Shown here: positions 16,832 to 27,264 of the stretch, one piece after another
How positions within the stretch are numbered: the first letter of the stretch is position 1
How the letters are laid out: each line of letters starts with the position of its first letter
Assembly: GCA_021299855.1 (NCBI GenBank)
Contig: JAJTEY010000011.1
Span: forward strand, 8,973-49,638
Direction: 5' to 3'
DNA length: 40,666 bases
From: Bacteroidota bacterium
Lineage (GTDB): Bacteria > Bacteroidota > Bacteroidia > Palsa-965
The notes under the pieces: generated by a model
The model's input: only the letters and a program-made list of their open reading frames with translations
What the model was told of the DNA's origin: nothing
Databases searched by the model: none
Position numbers and translations under genes: made by a program

Positions 16832-17680
16832 TTATCGCAACGTAATCGTGTACGTATTGTTCCCGATAGTTACGGTTGCCGTATTATCGCAGGTTCCGGT
16901 ACCAAAATCAACAGTACGCATCGGACGGTTGCCGGGTGTTAACTGAAACGTCCCTTGTACAAAGTGACGACGACATCCGAATGCCATGTTACGAATTAAC
17001 GGACTGGTGATGTTTACCGTAAAATTTTCGCCGCTCGCAGAAGTTCCGTTTGCTGATCCGGTGATGGAGTACATGTCATCATTCCACTGCATGGTGCTTT
17101 CGCCTTGTGTCCATTCGCGCTGACGGGAAGATGTCCATGTAATTGTACCTCCGTTAGAAGCCAGAATAACAGAGCCGTTTACGTTAATGCTGTACACCAA
17201 ATTCCCGGCTGCATTGTGACCGTTATTAGTTACGGTTTTAGTTCCTAAAATCTGGTTGTCGTTCACAAAATAATTGTCAAACGAAATGGTATGCGTACTT
17301 CCTGAATCGCGGTAAGCTCCGGAGTACTGCACGATTATTTTTCCGCGTCGATTGCGTCCGTCATTTCCCGTACAATTGGTGGTGCCGAAATCAATGGTCA
17401 GCGTATCGACGTCTGCGCCGTTAATAGAATCGAAAGTAATCGTAGCGCACTGACTTAAAATAGCGTTACTGTTCGGGTCGATGCGGTAGTTTGTTAAACT
17501 TCCCGTGCGTCCTGCCTCGTCGCTAATGTTCGTAACATCGGCAAACATAGCTTCTGCAAGGGCGTTATCGCCGGCTGCGTTGGTGTCGTTGTCTTCTTCA
17601 TCGCGACGGCATCCGGTAAATACAGTTGCACTTAATGCGCTAATGACTAAAACTCGGGTTAAAAAGGAATTCGTTTTCAT
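16832..17680 (-). CDS. Predicted lipoprotein of unknown function
   Basis: Signal with lipobox LSATVFTGC; beta-rich, repeated ITFDS / NGSVIL segments. Confidence 0.75.
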   Translation of the reverse strand: MKTNSFLTRVLVISALSATVFTGCRRDEEDNDTNAAGDNALAEAMFADVTNISDEAGRTGSLTNYRIDPNSNAILSQCATITFDSINGADVDTLTIDFGTTNCTGNDGRNRRGKIIVQYSGAYRDSGSTHTISFDNYFVNDNQILGTKTVTNNGHNAAGNLVYSINVNGSVILASNGGTITWTSSRQREWTQGESTMQWNDDMYSITGSANGTSASGENFTVNITSPLIRNMAFGCRRHFVQGTFQLTPGNRPMRTVDFGTGTCDNTATVTIGNNTYTITLR

Positions 17681-17805
17681 GTGAAGTTTCTTTTGGTTGT
17701 TTCTGAACGTAGGACGCGGGGATATGGGAATGGTTTAATCGTGTCACGAAATTTTATTTTGCGTTACTCTTGCAAATTAGTGAATTCGATACACTTCAAC
17801 AATTA

Positions 17806-18567
17806 CTAATTACGAATCCTCTTGATCTCCGCACATAATATTCCTGTGGCCACAGCGGCGTTGAGCGATTCGGCTCCGGAGTGTTTATACGCCGGAATAC
17901 TGATGCGGTGCGTTAGTGCCGATTGTTGTTCTTCACGAATACCGTTGGCTTCATTGCCTATTACCAATACACCTGCTGCGGGTAATTCTTGTGCGTAAAC
18001 AGAATCACCGTGCATATCTGCTCCGTAAATCGATAAATTTTTGCTTTTCGCATGATGTAAAAACGTAGGAAATGTCGTGTACGAAACCGCCACGCGTGTG
18101 ATGGACCCCATTGCAGCTTGCACCACCTTCGGGTTATAAAGTTCTACGCAGTCGGCACTGCAAACAATTTGCGGAATGTCAAACCAATCGGCAATACGAA
18201 TAATGGTGCCCAAATTGCCCGGATCGCGAATCCCGTCCAAAGCGAGTGTCCAGCTGTTTGCTCCGGTAGCTGCGTTCCAGGTCGTGTTGTTTTGCTTCAT
18301 CACGGCCAATACTTCGGCAGGAGTTGATAAGCCCGAAATACGTTCCATTTCCGCACGGGTTACTGCAGTAGAAATTCCGGATGTGATGCCGCTGGGCGAA
18401 TGTTCCCGCATCCACGATTCCTGCGCATAAAGGTGTTCCACGTCCCAATCGGAGTGTAAAAATTCCATCACGGACTTATGGCCTTCCACCACAAATACGC
18501 CGTGTTCTTCCCTGAATTTCTTCTGTTGCAGGGAACGGATATAACTGATCGTGTTTTTTGACAGCAT
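17806..18567 (-). CDS. TrmH/SpoU family RNA 2'-O-methyltransferase
   Basis: LALDGIRDPGNLGTIIRIADWF; VLVIGNEANGI; ISIPAYKHSGAESLNAAVATGIL. Confidence 0.93.
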   Translation of the reverse strand: MLSKNTISYIRSLQQKKFREEHGVFVVEGHKSVMEFLHSDWDVEHLYAQESWMREHSPSGITSGISTAVTRAEMERISGLSTPAEVLAVMKQNNTTWNAATGANSWTLALDGIRDPGNLGTIIRIADWFDIPQIVCSADCVELYNPKVVQAAMGSITRVAVSYTTFPTFLHHAKSKNLSIYGADMHGDSVYAQELPAAGVLVIGNEANGIREEQQSALTHRISIPAYKHSGAESLNAAVATGILCAEIKRIRN

Positions 18568-18586
18568 GAACTCGGCGCTTGGGTAC

Positions 18587-18594
18587 TATATTTG
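18587..18594 (+). promoter_or_regulatory. -7 box TATATTTG inside the annotated 5' end of the BamA/TamL ORF
   Basis: Exact TAnnTTTG match. Confidence 0.45.
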
Positions 18595-18622
18595 CAGCAA
18601 ACGTAATCTCAATCTTTCGCCC

Positions 18623-21070
18623 TTGCAAATCCGTTTTCATCATGCGGCAGTATTTCTACTTGTTTTCAGTGCACTACTGGGGGCTTGTCGCAGTACAAAA
18701 CGTTTGGGAAAAAACGAGACGTTGCTGAAGAAGGTATACGTCGTATGCGAGAATCCCGATATTGATAAATCGGAGATGTACGGTTACGTGAAGCAAAAGC
18801 CCAATCGTAAATTGCTGGGATTGCATTGGCCGAAAAGAGGTTATTTGAAAAATGGAGCCGGATTTCCGCTGTATCTGCACATCTATAATTTGGTCAACCC
18901 GAAACGGGAAGCCAAACGCCTTGAACGTAAAAAGAGATTAGAAGCCGCAGGAAAGTTGAAAAGGGCAAAGCGTAAAACCATCGGACAAATATTGACGAAT
19001 ATCGGAGAACCTCCGGTGGTAATGGATTCCACAAAAACGCAGCGCACCACATTTCAGTTGGAGCAATACCTCAACAACAAAGGTTATTTCCGATCTGAAG
19101 TAACCGATACGGTAATTTATCCCTTCTTTCACAAACGTCGTCATCGCAAAGCAAAAGTGGTGTATCGTATCAAGCCGGCTCAACCGTACATGATTCGTAA
19201 AGTGCAATACACGATTAACGATACGAATATTGCTGCAATGATTTTTGAAGATTCCGCACAATCGATGATTCGTTCCGGTAAGCGTTACGATGTGGATGTC
19301 TTCGAAGCGGAAAGACAGCGTATTACCACAAGACTTCGCAATGAAGGATATTATAAATTTTCTCGCGACTACATCCGGTATTCCGTAGACTCCTCGTTGA
19401 ATAGTCATCAACTTGATGTAGAGATCATCGTCGGTCGTCCTGTATATCGTATTAACGATAAAGAAGTTGTTGAGTACAACCATCCGCGTTATTCTATTCG
19501 AAATGTAACCGTGGTTACTATTTATGACGGACGTTTGCTGAAGAAAGATTCTATTCCTGTATATGATACGATCAACTATGGGGATGTATTTTTTCTGCGC
19601 GATCCGAAGTGGGAACCGGAATATCCGTATAAACCCGAAATGCTTTTTTCGCGCATATCATTTGCGGGTGGTATGTTGTATCGCGATATCGACCAGGATT
19701 CAACGTATCGAATGTTAAGCAACCTGAAATTGTTTCGTCAGGTGTTAATTGATGCACAGGATGCACCGAACAATCAATTGGATATTGAAATAAAATTATT
19801 GCCGTATTCACGACAGTCGTTTTCGGTGCAAATGGAAGGTACCAACACCGGCTCTAACTTGGGTATCGGTGGGGCGTATCAGTTTTTGAATCGTAACGTG
19901 AATAAAGGTGGTGAGTTTTTTGAGGTTCGTTTGAAAGGTGGCACGGAAGCACAACAACCGTTGACACAAGTTGATCAAACAGTTGGTGATCAGATTACGT
20001 TCAACACCATTGAGGCCGGTGCCGAGGTGAATTTTAATGTACCCCGTGCATTGTGGCCGTTTAATTTATTGCGATTACGGGGAACTGAAAATGCACGTAC
20101 GGTTTTTGGTGCTTCAGCCAATTATCAACGACGCCTGGATTACGATCGCGGACTGGGGAATTTATCTTCCGGTTTTACATACGGGCGTCGAACACGTAAA
20201 TCGGGTTACAATCAAATCGGTATTTATCCGTTGCAGATCAATGTCGTGAAAGTCACGCCCAAAGCAGGTTTGGAGCAATTACTGCTCAACCGGGATCCGT
20301 TGTTGCAATACCGTTTTACTGATCACCTCATTCAAAATTCACGTTTCACGTTTATCCGGAATTCGAAAAGTGGAAAGCGAAAAGATCATTTCGATTATTT
20401 CCAATTCACGTTCGAGGCATCCGGAACCGCACTTCGAAAAGTTTTTGAGTGGGCGGGTGCACAAGAAGATGATTTAGGTTCGTACCGCATCGCCGGAATT
20501 CCTTTTTCACAATACGTGCGCGTCACTACCGATTATCGTCACGTGTGGAATTTCAGCGAATACCAGAGTGTAGTCATTCGCATCAATCACGGTGTAGGTA
20601 TACCGCTCACCAATTTTCCGACCATGCCGTTGGAAAAAAGTTTCTTTGGTGGTGGTGCAAACGGTATCCGGGCGTGGGAAGCCAGAAGCCTAGGGCCCGG
20701 CAGTTACAGCAATCCCGATGGATTGAATTACGCGCAGTTTGGTGATGTGCAGGCCGAGTATAACATTGAGCTGCGTTTTAAAATTACCAAAACGTTGAAT
20801 GGAGCCATTTTTGCTGACGGTGGAAACATCTGGTTGTTCAAGGCCGATTCCACAAAGCCTTTAGGTCATTTCGATTTCAAGCGCTTTTTGGATGATTTTG
20901 CTTTCGGACCCGGGGTTGGTTTGCGTTACGATCTTAGTTTCTTCATTCTTCGTTTCGATTGGGCGTTTCAGATACGCGATCCTGCTCAACCTTTCGGTCA
21001 ACGCTGGTATGTGCCCGGGCGACGACCGCTGGCCGGTAATTTGAATTTCGGTATTGGTTATCCGTTCTAA
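18623..21070 (+). CDS. BamA/TamA-family outer membrane assembly protein, TamL-like lipoprotein
   Basis: LLGACRSTKRLGKNETLLKKVYV (lipobox then POTRA-like); C-terminal GVGLRYDLSFFILRFDWAFQIRDP...FGIGYPF; probable TTG start at 18623 (ORF opens at 18551). Confidence 0.85.
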   Translation: MQIRFHHAAVFLLVFSALLGACRSTKRLGKNETLLKKVYVVCENPDIDKSEMYGYVKQKPNRKLLGLHWPKRGYLKNGAGFPLYLHIYNLVNPKREAKRLERKKRLEAAGKLKRAKRKTIGQILTNIGEPPVVMDSTKTQRTTFQLEQYLNNKGYFRSEVTDTVIYPFFHKRRHRKAKVVYRIKPAQPYMIRKVQYTINDTNIAAMIFEDSAQSMIRSGKRYDVDVFEAERQRITTRLRNEGYYKFSRDYIRYSVDSSLNSHQLDVEIIVGRPVYRINDKEVVEYNHPRYSIRNVTVVTIYDGRLLKKDSIPVYDTINYGDVFFLRDPKWEPEYPYKPEMLFSRISFAGGMLYRDIDQDSTYRMLSNLKLFRQVLIDAQDAPNNQLDIEIKLLPYSRQSFSVQMEGTNTGSNLGIGGAYQFLNRNVNKGGEFFEVRLKGGTEAQQPLTQVDQTVGDQITFNTIEAGAEVNFNVPRALWPFNLLRLRGTENARTVFGASANYQRRLDYDRGLGNLSSGFTYGRRTRKSGYNQIGIYPLQINVVKVTPKAGLEQLLLNRDPLLQYRFTDHLIQNSRFTFIRNSKSGKRKDHFDYFQFTFEASGTALRKVFEWAGAQEDDLGSYRIAGIPFSQYVRVTTDYRHVWNFSEYQSVVIRINHGVGIPLTNFPTMPLEKSFFGGGANGIRAWEARSLGPGSYSNPDGLNYAQFGDVQAEYNIELRFKITKTLNGAIFADGGNIWLFKADSTKPLGHFDFKRFLDDFAFGPGVGLRYDLSFFILRFDWAFQIRDPAQPFGQRWYVPGRRPLAGNLNFGIGYPF

Positions 21071-21148
21071 TAAATACTTGATAATCAGTAATATGGAAGC
21101 GACTAACGCCACTTTAAAAAGGAGTGTACAACCGCCTGAAAAAAATAG

Positions 21149-21156
21149 TAGCTTTG
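21149..21156 (+). promoter_or_regulatory. -7 box TAGCTTTG upstream of fbaB
   Basis: Exact TAnnTTTG 31 bp before ATG. Confidence 0.55.
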
Positions 21157-21186
21157 CTCCCCTGAATAATTAAAAATTAGCCGGCA

Positions 21187-22245
21187 ATGTCAAGCGCAAA
21201 AATCCGCGAAATTCTTGGTAATCAAGCTGATTACCTCCTAAATCATACCAGTAAAACGATCTCTAAAGAGCAGTTGCACCTTCCGGGTCCTGATTTTGTA
21301 GATCGCATTTTCGGAATCTCCAACCGTACACCTCAGGTTTTACGTAGCCTTCAGGCTATTTACGGCACAGGTCGTTTGGCTAATACGGGTTATGTTTCTA
21401 TTCTTCCTGTAGATCAGGGGATAGAGCATTCTGCAGGTGCTTCTTTTGCGCCAAATCCTGCTTATTTCGACGGAGAAAATATCGTGAAACTGGCTATTGA
21501 AGGCGGATGTAACGGTGTTGCGACGACGTTTGGCGTGTTGGCTTCGGTTTCCCGCAAATACGCACATAAAATTCCATTCATTGTAAAAATCAACCACAAC
21601 GAATTCCTTTCGTATCCAAACAAATATGATCAAGGCATGTTTGGTTCCGTTGATGAAGCTTGGAACCTGGGTGCATGCGCTGTAGGTGCAACGATTTATT
21701 TCGGCTCTGAAGAATCTTCTCGTCAGATTCTGGAGGTTGCTGAAGCGTTTGAGCGCGCGCATCAATTGGGTATGGCAACTATTTTATGGTGCTACATCCG
21801 CAACAATGCATTTAAGAAAGATGGTGTGGATTACCACACTGCTGCGGATTTGACTGCACAAGCGAATCACCTGGGAGTTACGATTCAGGCGGATATCATC
21901 AAACAGAAATTGCCTACGAACAATGGGGGTTATACCGCTGTTGGGCACGGCAAAACACATCCGAAAGTATATTCAGAATTAAGTTCCGATCATCCGATTG
22001 ACTTATGCCGTTACCAGGTGGCGAATTGCTACATGGGACGTATGGGATTAATCAATTCCGGTGGCGAATCGAAAGGCGCAACGGATTTGGCGGAAGCGGT
22101 AGGAACTGCTGTAATCAACAAGCGTGCAGGTGGTCAAGGATTGATCTCCGGTCGTAAAGCGTTCCAGAAGCCGATGAAAGAAGGCGTGGAATTGCTGAAC
22201 GCTATTCAGGACGTGTATTTGTCCAACGACGTTACTATTGCTTAA
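21187..22245 (+). CDS. fbaB: Class I fructose-bisphosphate aldolase (FbaB/DhnA type)
   Basis: [56 protein letters not shown]. Confidence 0.9.
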   Translation: MSSAKIREILGNQADYLLNHTSKTISKEQLHLPGPDFVDRIFGISNRTPQVLRSLQAIYGTGRLANTGYVSILPVDQGIEHSAGASFAPNPAYFDGENIVKLAIEGGCNGVATTFGVLASVSRKYAHKIPFIVKINHNEFLSYPNKYDQGMFGSVDEAWNLGACAVGATIYFGSEESSRQILEVAEAFERAHQLGMATILWCYIRNNAFKKDGVDYHTAADLTAQANHLGVTIQADIIKQKLPTNNGGYTAVGHGKTHPKVYSELSSDHPIDLCRYQVANCYMGRMGLINSGGESKGATDLAEAVGTAVINKRAGGQGLISGRKAFQKPMKEGVELLNAIQDVYLSNDVTIA

Positions 22246-22293
22246 CGCCACTTTCGCTACAACAGCGAAGTTCCATCATTAAAACAGGAACCA

Positions 22294-23139
22294 ATGGGAT
22301 GGTTTAAACGAATTAAGGAAGGTATTACCACTTCCACCAAAGAAAAAAAGGAAACACCGGAAGGCTTGTGGCACAAGTGTCAGTCTTGTAAAAAGGTGTT
22401 ACCTACCAACGAACACATCGCGAATCATTACGTGTGTCCGAACTGTAATTACCACGATCGTATTGGTTCCGCGGAATATTTTGCAATTCTGTTCGATGAC
22501 AATCAGTTTACCGAGTTGCATCCTGCATTGCAAAGCGCCGATCCGTTAAACTTTTCGGATACGAAAAAGTATCCCGATCGTTTGGTGGATTCGCAGAAGA
22601 AAACAGGATTGAAAGATGCGTTGCGCAGTGCAGCCGGAAAAGTGAACGGATACGATTTGGTCGTATGTTGTATGGACTTCTCATTTATCGGTGGTTCCAT
22701 GGGTTCCGTTGTAGGTGAAAAAATTTCCCGTGCAATTGATTATTGTCTGGAACACCGCGTTCCGCTCATGATCATTTCCAAGTCGGGAGGTGCACGTATG
22801 ATGGAAGCAGCGCATTCCTTGATGCAAATGGCGAAAACGTCTGCTAAGTTGTCGTTGATGGACAAGCGCGGTATTCCATACATTTCCTTGCTCACCGATC
22901 CTACAACAGGCGGTGTTACGGCATCTTACGCGATGTTGGGTGATTTGAACATCTCCGAGCCGGGATCGTTAATCGGATTTGCGGGGCCGCGCGTCGTGAA
23001 GGAAACAATCGGTAAAGACTTGCCGAAAGGCTTCCAAACTGCAGAATTCGTTCTTGAACACGGCTTTTTGGACGCAATAGTAGATCGTAAGGAACTGAAG
23101 CCCACGATTTCCAATCTGCTCATGATGTTTAAGAAATAA
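22294..23139 (+). CDS. accD: Acetyl-CoA carboxylase carboxyltransferase subunit beta
   Basis: Zn finger [67 protein letters not shown]. Confidence 0.97.
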   Translation: MGWFKRIKEGITTSTKEKKETPEGLWHKCQSCKKVLPTNEHIANHYVCPNCNYHDRIGSAEYFAILFDDNQFTELHPALQSADPLNFSDTKKYPDRLVDSQKKTGLKDALRSAAGKVNGYDLVVCCMDFSFIGGSMGSVVGEKISRAIDYCLEHRVPLMIISKSGGARMMEAAHSLMQMAKTSAKLSLMDKRGIPYISLLTDPTTGGVTASYAMLGDLNISEPGSLIGFAGPRVVKETIGKDLPKGFQTAEFVLEHGFLDAIVDRKELKPTISNLLMMFKK

Positions 23140-23162
23140 AATGCCGGTTTAGGAAAAAATAG

Positions 23163-23170
23163 TATCTTTG
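23163..23170 (+). promoter_or_regulatory. -7 box TATCTTTG upstream of rpsO
   Basis: Exact TAnnTTTG match. Confidence 0.55.
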
Positions 23171-23227
23171 CCCCTCAATTAACATAATTATTAACAGGAA
23201 TTCTTAATCCACTAACAGCTCAAAACT

Positions 23228-23497
23228 ATGTACCTGACGTCGGAAATTAAGAAGGATATCTTCAAAAAGCACGGAAAATCCGAAAAAGACACAGGATCTC
23301 CGGAAGCTCAGATCGCCCTCTTTACACTGCGTATTCAACACTTAACCGGTCACCTCAAACAAAAGCCAAAGGACAAAAGCACTCAGCGTTCTTTGATTAA
23401 CTTGGTTGGTAAGCGTAAAAGTTTGTTGGACTATCTTAAAAAGAATGATATTGAACGCTACCGCGCGATCTTGAAGAAGCTCGAATTACGTAAGTAA
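23228..23497 (+). CDS. rpsO: 30S ribosomal protein S15
   Basis: KDTGSPEAQIALFTLRIQHLTGHLKQKPKDKSTQRSLINLVGKRKSLLDYLKKNDIERYRAIL. Confidence 0.98.
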   Translation: MYLTSEIKKDIFKKHGKSEKDTGSPEAQIALFTLRIQHLTGHLKQKPKDKSTQRSLINLVGKRKSLLDYLKKNDIERYRAILKKLELRK

Positions 23498-23519
23498 TGG
23501 TTCACATTCAATAATACTG

Positions 23520-23563
23520 GAAGGCATCCCTTATCGTCAGCGGGGATGCTTTCTTTTTTAGCG
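23520..23563 (+). terminator. Terminator between rpsO and pnp
   Basis: aaggcatccc...ggggatgctttctttttt stem and T-rich tail. Confidence 0.7.
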
Positions 23564-23601
23564 ACCTGCTGACAAGCTGCAATTAGAGAAAAACAAAAAT
23601 T

Positions 23602-25803
23602 ATGCAATTAGGAATTCAAAAATCATTTGACATCGGTGACGGAAGAACCATCACCCTTGAAACAGGGAAATTGGCCAAACAGGCGGATGGATCTGTAGTT
23701 GTGCGCATGGGTAACACCATGTTACTTGCAACAGTAGTATCTGCACCCGATGCAAAGCCCGGCGTAGATTTTATGCCGTTAACTGTCGATTACCGCGAAA
23801 TGTTCGCATCGGCAGGACGTATCCCCGGTAACTTTTTTAAGCGTGAAGCGAAGCCGGCAGATCTGGAAATTTTAACCAGCCGATTGGTGGATCGCGCAAT
23901 GCGTCCGTTGTTCCCGGATGATTATCATGCTGATACACAAATTTTAATTTATCTGATCTCTTCGGATCGCGCGATGTTGCCGGATTGTTTGGCAGGATTT
24001 GCGGCATCTGCAGCTATAGCGGTGTCTGATATTCCGTTCAACGGACCAATCTCTGAAGTTCGTGTTGGGCGTATCAATGGTCAGTTTGTGATCAATCCTA
24101 CCATCGAACAAATGGCGCAGTCTGATATCGATATGATTATCGGTGCGAACGAAAAGGATATTGTGATGGTAGAAGGCGAAATGAAAGAAATTTCAGAAGC
24201 CGACATGGTGAAAGCTATCAAGTTTGCACATGATGCAATTCGTGTACAAATTGGTGCTATAAAAGAATTGGCTGCTGCTGTTGGGAAAACAGAAAAGCGT
24301 CAGTATTCGCACGAAACACATAACGAAGATTTACGTGCAAAAGTGAAGGCTGCTTGTTACGACAAAGCTTATGCTGTAGCTATGCAAGGCAATCCGAATA
24401 AATCTGCGCGTAAAGAGGGATTTAAAGCGGTGTTCAAAGAGTTTTGGGAATCACTTCCGGAAGAAGAGCGTACACCTGAAAACGAATCGTTAGCGAAAGT
24501 ATATTATCACGATGTAGAAAAAGAAGCGGTACGTCGTATGATTTTGGATGAGCGTCGTCGTTTGGATGGTCGCGGATTGGCGGATATTCGCCCGATTTGG
24601 AGTGAAGTAGACTACTTGCCAATGGCGCACGGTTCAGCAATCTTTACGCGTGGTGAAACGCAATCATTAACTACTGTTACATTAGGTACCAAAGACGATC
24701 AGCAAATGATCGATACTGCGGTTATTCAGGAAGATGCTCGTTTCATGTTGCACTACAACTTCCCTCCATTCTCTACGGGTGAAGCGAAGCCTATGCGCGG
24801 AACAGGTCGTCGTGAAATTGGTCACGGTAATTTGGCATTGCGTGCATTAACCAACATTTTGCCGGAAGACAATCCGTACACAATTCGTATCGTTTCTGAT
24901 ATTCTCGAATCGAACGGTTCTTCGTCTATGGCTACGGTTTGTGCAGGAACATTGGCTTTGATGGATTGCGGTGTCAAGATCAAGAATCCGGTTTCGGGTA
25001 TTGCAATGGGATTGATCACTGATGCAGCGGGTAAATACGCTGTATTGTCTGATATATTAGGTGATGAAGATCATCTGGGTGACATGGACTTCAAAGTATG
25101 CGGAACTGTAAACGGTATTACTGCTGTGCAGATGGACTTGAAAGTGGACGGTTTGCCATACGAAGTAATGGAACAAGCATTGGAGCAAGCGAAACAAGGT
25201 CGTCAGCACATTTTGGGTGAAATGATGAAAACCATCAGCGAGCCTCGTGCAGAATTGAAGGCGCATGCACCACGATTGGTTCAGATCATCATTCCACGTG
25301 AGTTTATCGGTGCGGTTATCGGGCCGGGCGGTAAGATCATCCAGGAGATTCAGCGTGAAACCAACACGATTATCAGCATCACGGAAGTGGGCGAAACCGG
25401 TGTGGTGGATATCGCATCTGCAGATAAAGATTCTATTGATCGTGCACTGGCTCGTGTAAAAGGCATTGTAACTGTTCCCGAAGTTGGCACGGTGTACGAA
25501 GGCAAAGTGAAAAGCATTATGCCATTTGGTGCATTCGTAGAATTCTTGCCGGGCAAAGATGGTTTGCTGCATATTTCCGAAGTAGATTGGAAGCGTTTGG
25601 AATCAATGGACGGTGTGTTGAAGGAAGGCGATATGATTCAGGTGAAACTGGTAGAGGTAGATCCAAAGACCGGCAAATTCCGTTTGTCGCGCAAAGTGTT
25701 GATGCCAAAACCGGAAGGTTATGTAGAACGTCCTCAGGGCGGAAACAATAACCGTGGTCCGCGTCAGCCGCGTCCACAACAGGAAAATAAATCGCAGGAA
25801 TAA
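23602..25803 (+). CDS. pnp: Polyribonucleotide nucleotidyltransferase
   Basis: RNase PH domains; [28 protein letters not shown]1 [33 protein letters not shown]. Confidence 0.98.
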   Translation: MQLGIQKSFDIGDGRTITLETGKLAKQADGSVVVRMGNTMLLATVVSAPDAKPGVDFMPLTVDYREMFASAGRIPGNFFKREAKPADLEILTSRLVDRAMRPLFPDDYHADTQILIYLISSDRAMLPDCLAGFAASAAIAVSDIPFNGPISEVRVGRINGQFVINPTIEQMAQSDIDMIIGANEKDIVMVEGEMKEISEADMVKAIKFAHDAIRVQIGAIKELAAAVGKTEKRQYSHETHNEDLRAKVKAACYDKAYAVAMQGNPNKSARKEGFKAVFKEFWESLPEEERTPENESLAKVYYHDVEKEAVRRMILDERRRLDGRGLADIRPIWSEVDYLPMAHGSAIFTRGETQSLTTVTLGTKDDQQMIDTAVIQEDARFMLHYNFPPFSTGEAKPMRGTGRREIGHGNLALRALTNILPEDNPYTIRIVSDILESNGSSSMATVCAGTLALMDCGVKIKNPVSGIAMGLITDAAGKYAVLSDILGDEDHLGDMDFKVCGTVNGITAVQMDLKVDGLPYEVMEQALEQAKQGRQHILGEMMKTISEPRAELKAHAPRLVQIIIPREFIGAVIGPGGKIIQEIQRETNTIISITEVGETGVVDIASADKDSIDRALARVKGIVTVPEVGTVYEGKVKSIMPFGAFVEFLPGKDGLLHISEVDWKRLESMDGVLKEGDMIQVKLVEVDPKTGKFRLSRKVLMPKPEGYVERPQGGNNNRGPRQPRPQQENKSQE

Positions 25804-25818
25804 TTTTCTGTAACAGAT

Positions 25819-25851
25819 AAAAAATCCCGTCTCAACAGACGGGATTTTTTT
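25819..25851 (+). terminator. Terminator downstream of pnp
   Basis: AAAAATCCCGTCT-CAAC-AGACGGGATTTTTT. Confidence 0.9.
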
Positions 25852-26050
25852 GTGCCCAAAACCTTGCCCAAAGGCGGTTCTATTGGTTTGGTCTGATTTT
25901 TGTTTCCGTGAAACGCTTCATTTTATTGTATTTGAGGTATGTTTTATTTTAAAACGTTTCCGTAAATTTTTGTAACCTTTTCAATCGGTATGCGTTAAGC
26001 GACTAAAATCCATTAATGATCGAATATTAACACACAGAAAAACCCATAGA

Positions 26051-26920
26051 ATGCGTCAGTTAAAAATTTCGAAACAGGTTACCAACAGGGAAACCGCATC
26101 ATTAGATAAGTACTTACAAGAAATTGGTCGCGTTGATCTGATTACCGCGGAAGAAGAAGTGGATCTTGCGCGTCGCATCAAACAGGGTGATCAAGCTGCG
26201 TTAACTAAATTGGTGAATGCCAACTTGCGTTTCGTTGTATCTGTATCCAAGCAATATCAGAATCAAGGATTGAGTTTGCCCGACTTAATTAACGAAGGCA
26301 ATTTAGGTTTGATTAAGGCTGCACAACGTTTTGATGAAACACGCGGTTTTAAATTCATTTCATACGCAGTTTGGTGGATACGTCAATCGATCCTTCAGGC
26401 TTTGGCAGAACAATCGCGTATTGTACGTTTGCCTTTGAACAAAATCGGATCTATCAATAAGATCAACAAAACTTTTGCACGATTAGAGCAGGAGTTTGAG
26501 CGTGAACCAAGTGCTGATGAAATTGCATCTGCATTGGAATTGTCGCCGGAAGACATCAAAGATGCAATGCGTAATACCGGTCGTCATGTTTCCATGGATG
26601 CACCGCTTGCTACAGGTGATGAAAACACCAGCAACATGTACGACGTGATGCAGAGCGACGACATGCCGAGCCCGGAAAATACACTTATCAGTGAGTCGTT
26701 GCGTAAGGAAATTGAACGTGCTTTATCCACGCTTACCACACGTGAAGCTGATGTTGTGCGTTTGTATTTCGGTTTGAATGGTGCTCATGCATTAACATTA
26801 GAAGAAATTGGTGAACGTTTTGATTTGACCCGCGAACGCGTGCGTCAGATTAAAGAGAAAGCCATCCGAAGATTGAAACATACTTCAAGAAGTAAGTTAT
26901 TGAAGACTTATCTGGGTTAA
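26051..26920 (+). CDS. rpoD: RNA polymerase primary sigma factor RpoD/SigA
   Basis: [72 protein letters not shown]. Confidence 0.97.
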   Translation: MRQLKISKQVTNRETASLDKYLQEIGRVDLITAEEEVDLARRIKQGDQAALTKLVNANLRFVVSVSKQYQNQGLSLPDLINEGNLGLIKAAQRFDETRGFKFISYAVWWIRQSILQALAEQSRIVRLPLNKIGSINKINKTFARLEQEFEREPSADEIASALELSPEDIKDAMRNTGRHVSMDAPLATGDENTSNMYDVMQSDDMPSPENTLISESLRKEIERALSTLTTREADVVRLYFGLNGAHALTLEEIGERFDLTRERVRQIKEKAIRRLKHTSRSKLLKTYLG

Positions 26921-26938
26921 TAGAGCCGAATACATGTG

Positions 26939-26964
26939 AACCGCCTTTCGGGGCGGTTTTTTTA
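26939..26964 (+). terminator. Terminator downstream of rpoD
   Basis: aaccgcc-tttcgg-ggcggttttttt. Confidence 0.85.
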
Positions 26965-27001
26965 TGGTATATCAGCTAAAGTCTTATTATGCTGTATGTT
27001 T

Positions 27002-27198
27002 TTCACAGATGGCTATGGTGATCAATTTGGTGGCCCGAAAGGAAAGAAGTATAAGTACAAAACATTACAACAGTTGGTGTTCATTCCAGAGCATTAACCA
27101 TGGCGGACCAAGAAGCAGTTTTGCGCCAACAGTTCCGCGACTGGAAAGGCGAGTTGGAATAGGTAGATGATGCATGTATTGTGGGAATTAAACTCCGG
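27002..27198 (+). pseudogene. Decayed C-terminal fragment of a SpoIIE/PP2C-type serine phosphatase
   Basis: FTDGYGDQFGGPKGKKYKYKTLQQL in one frame, then MADQEAVLRQQFRDWKGELE*VDDACIVGIKL in another frame with in-frame TAG 27160-27162. Confidence 0.8.
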
Positions 27199-27207
27199 TG
27201 CTTCTTA

Positions 27208-27239
27208 TTTGGAATAATGTATGTATATACATATATTTG
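27208..27239 (+). promoter_or_regulatory. Promoter TTTG-N20-TATATTTG with embedded 14-bp palindrome TATGTATATACATA (27220-27233)
   Basis: Matches Bacteroidota -33/-7 architecture upstream of pirin gene. Confidence 0.7.
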
Positions 27240-27264
27240 TATTCGAATTCAAAACACGATAATC

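Noticed and set aside
17775-17811. AATTAGT...ACTAATT inverted repeat near the trmH stop, resembling the mutasome operator half-sites
   Set aside because: Spacer is 23 bp, AT-rich, and part of a stop codon region; likely chance.
18551-18622. N-terminal extension of the TamL-like ORF
   Set aside because: Overlaps the divergent trmH start and a -7 box; not signal-peptide-like.
25057-25572. 171-aa minus-strand ORF
   Set aside because: Antisense to pnp, rich in Cys/His/Phe as expected from reverse-complement coding sequence; no motif.
27181-27264. N-terminal extension of the pirin ORF (MGIKLRCFLFGIMYVYTYICIRIQNTII)
   Set aside because: Starts in the decayed phosphatase remnant and runs through the promoter; ATG 27265 fits better.
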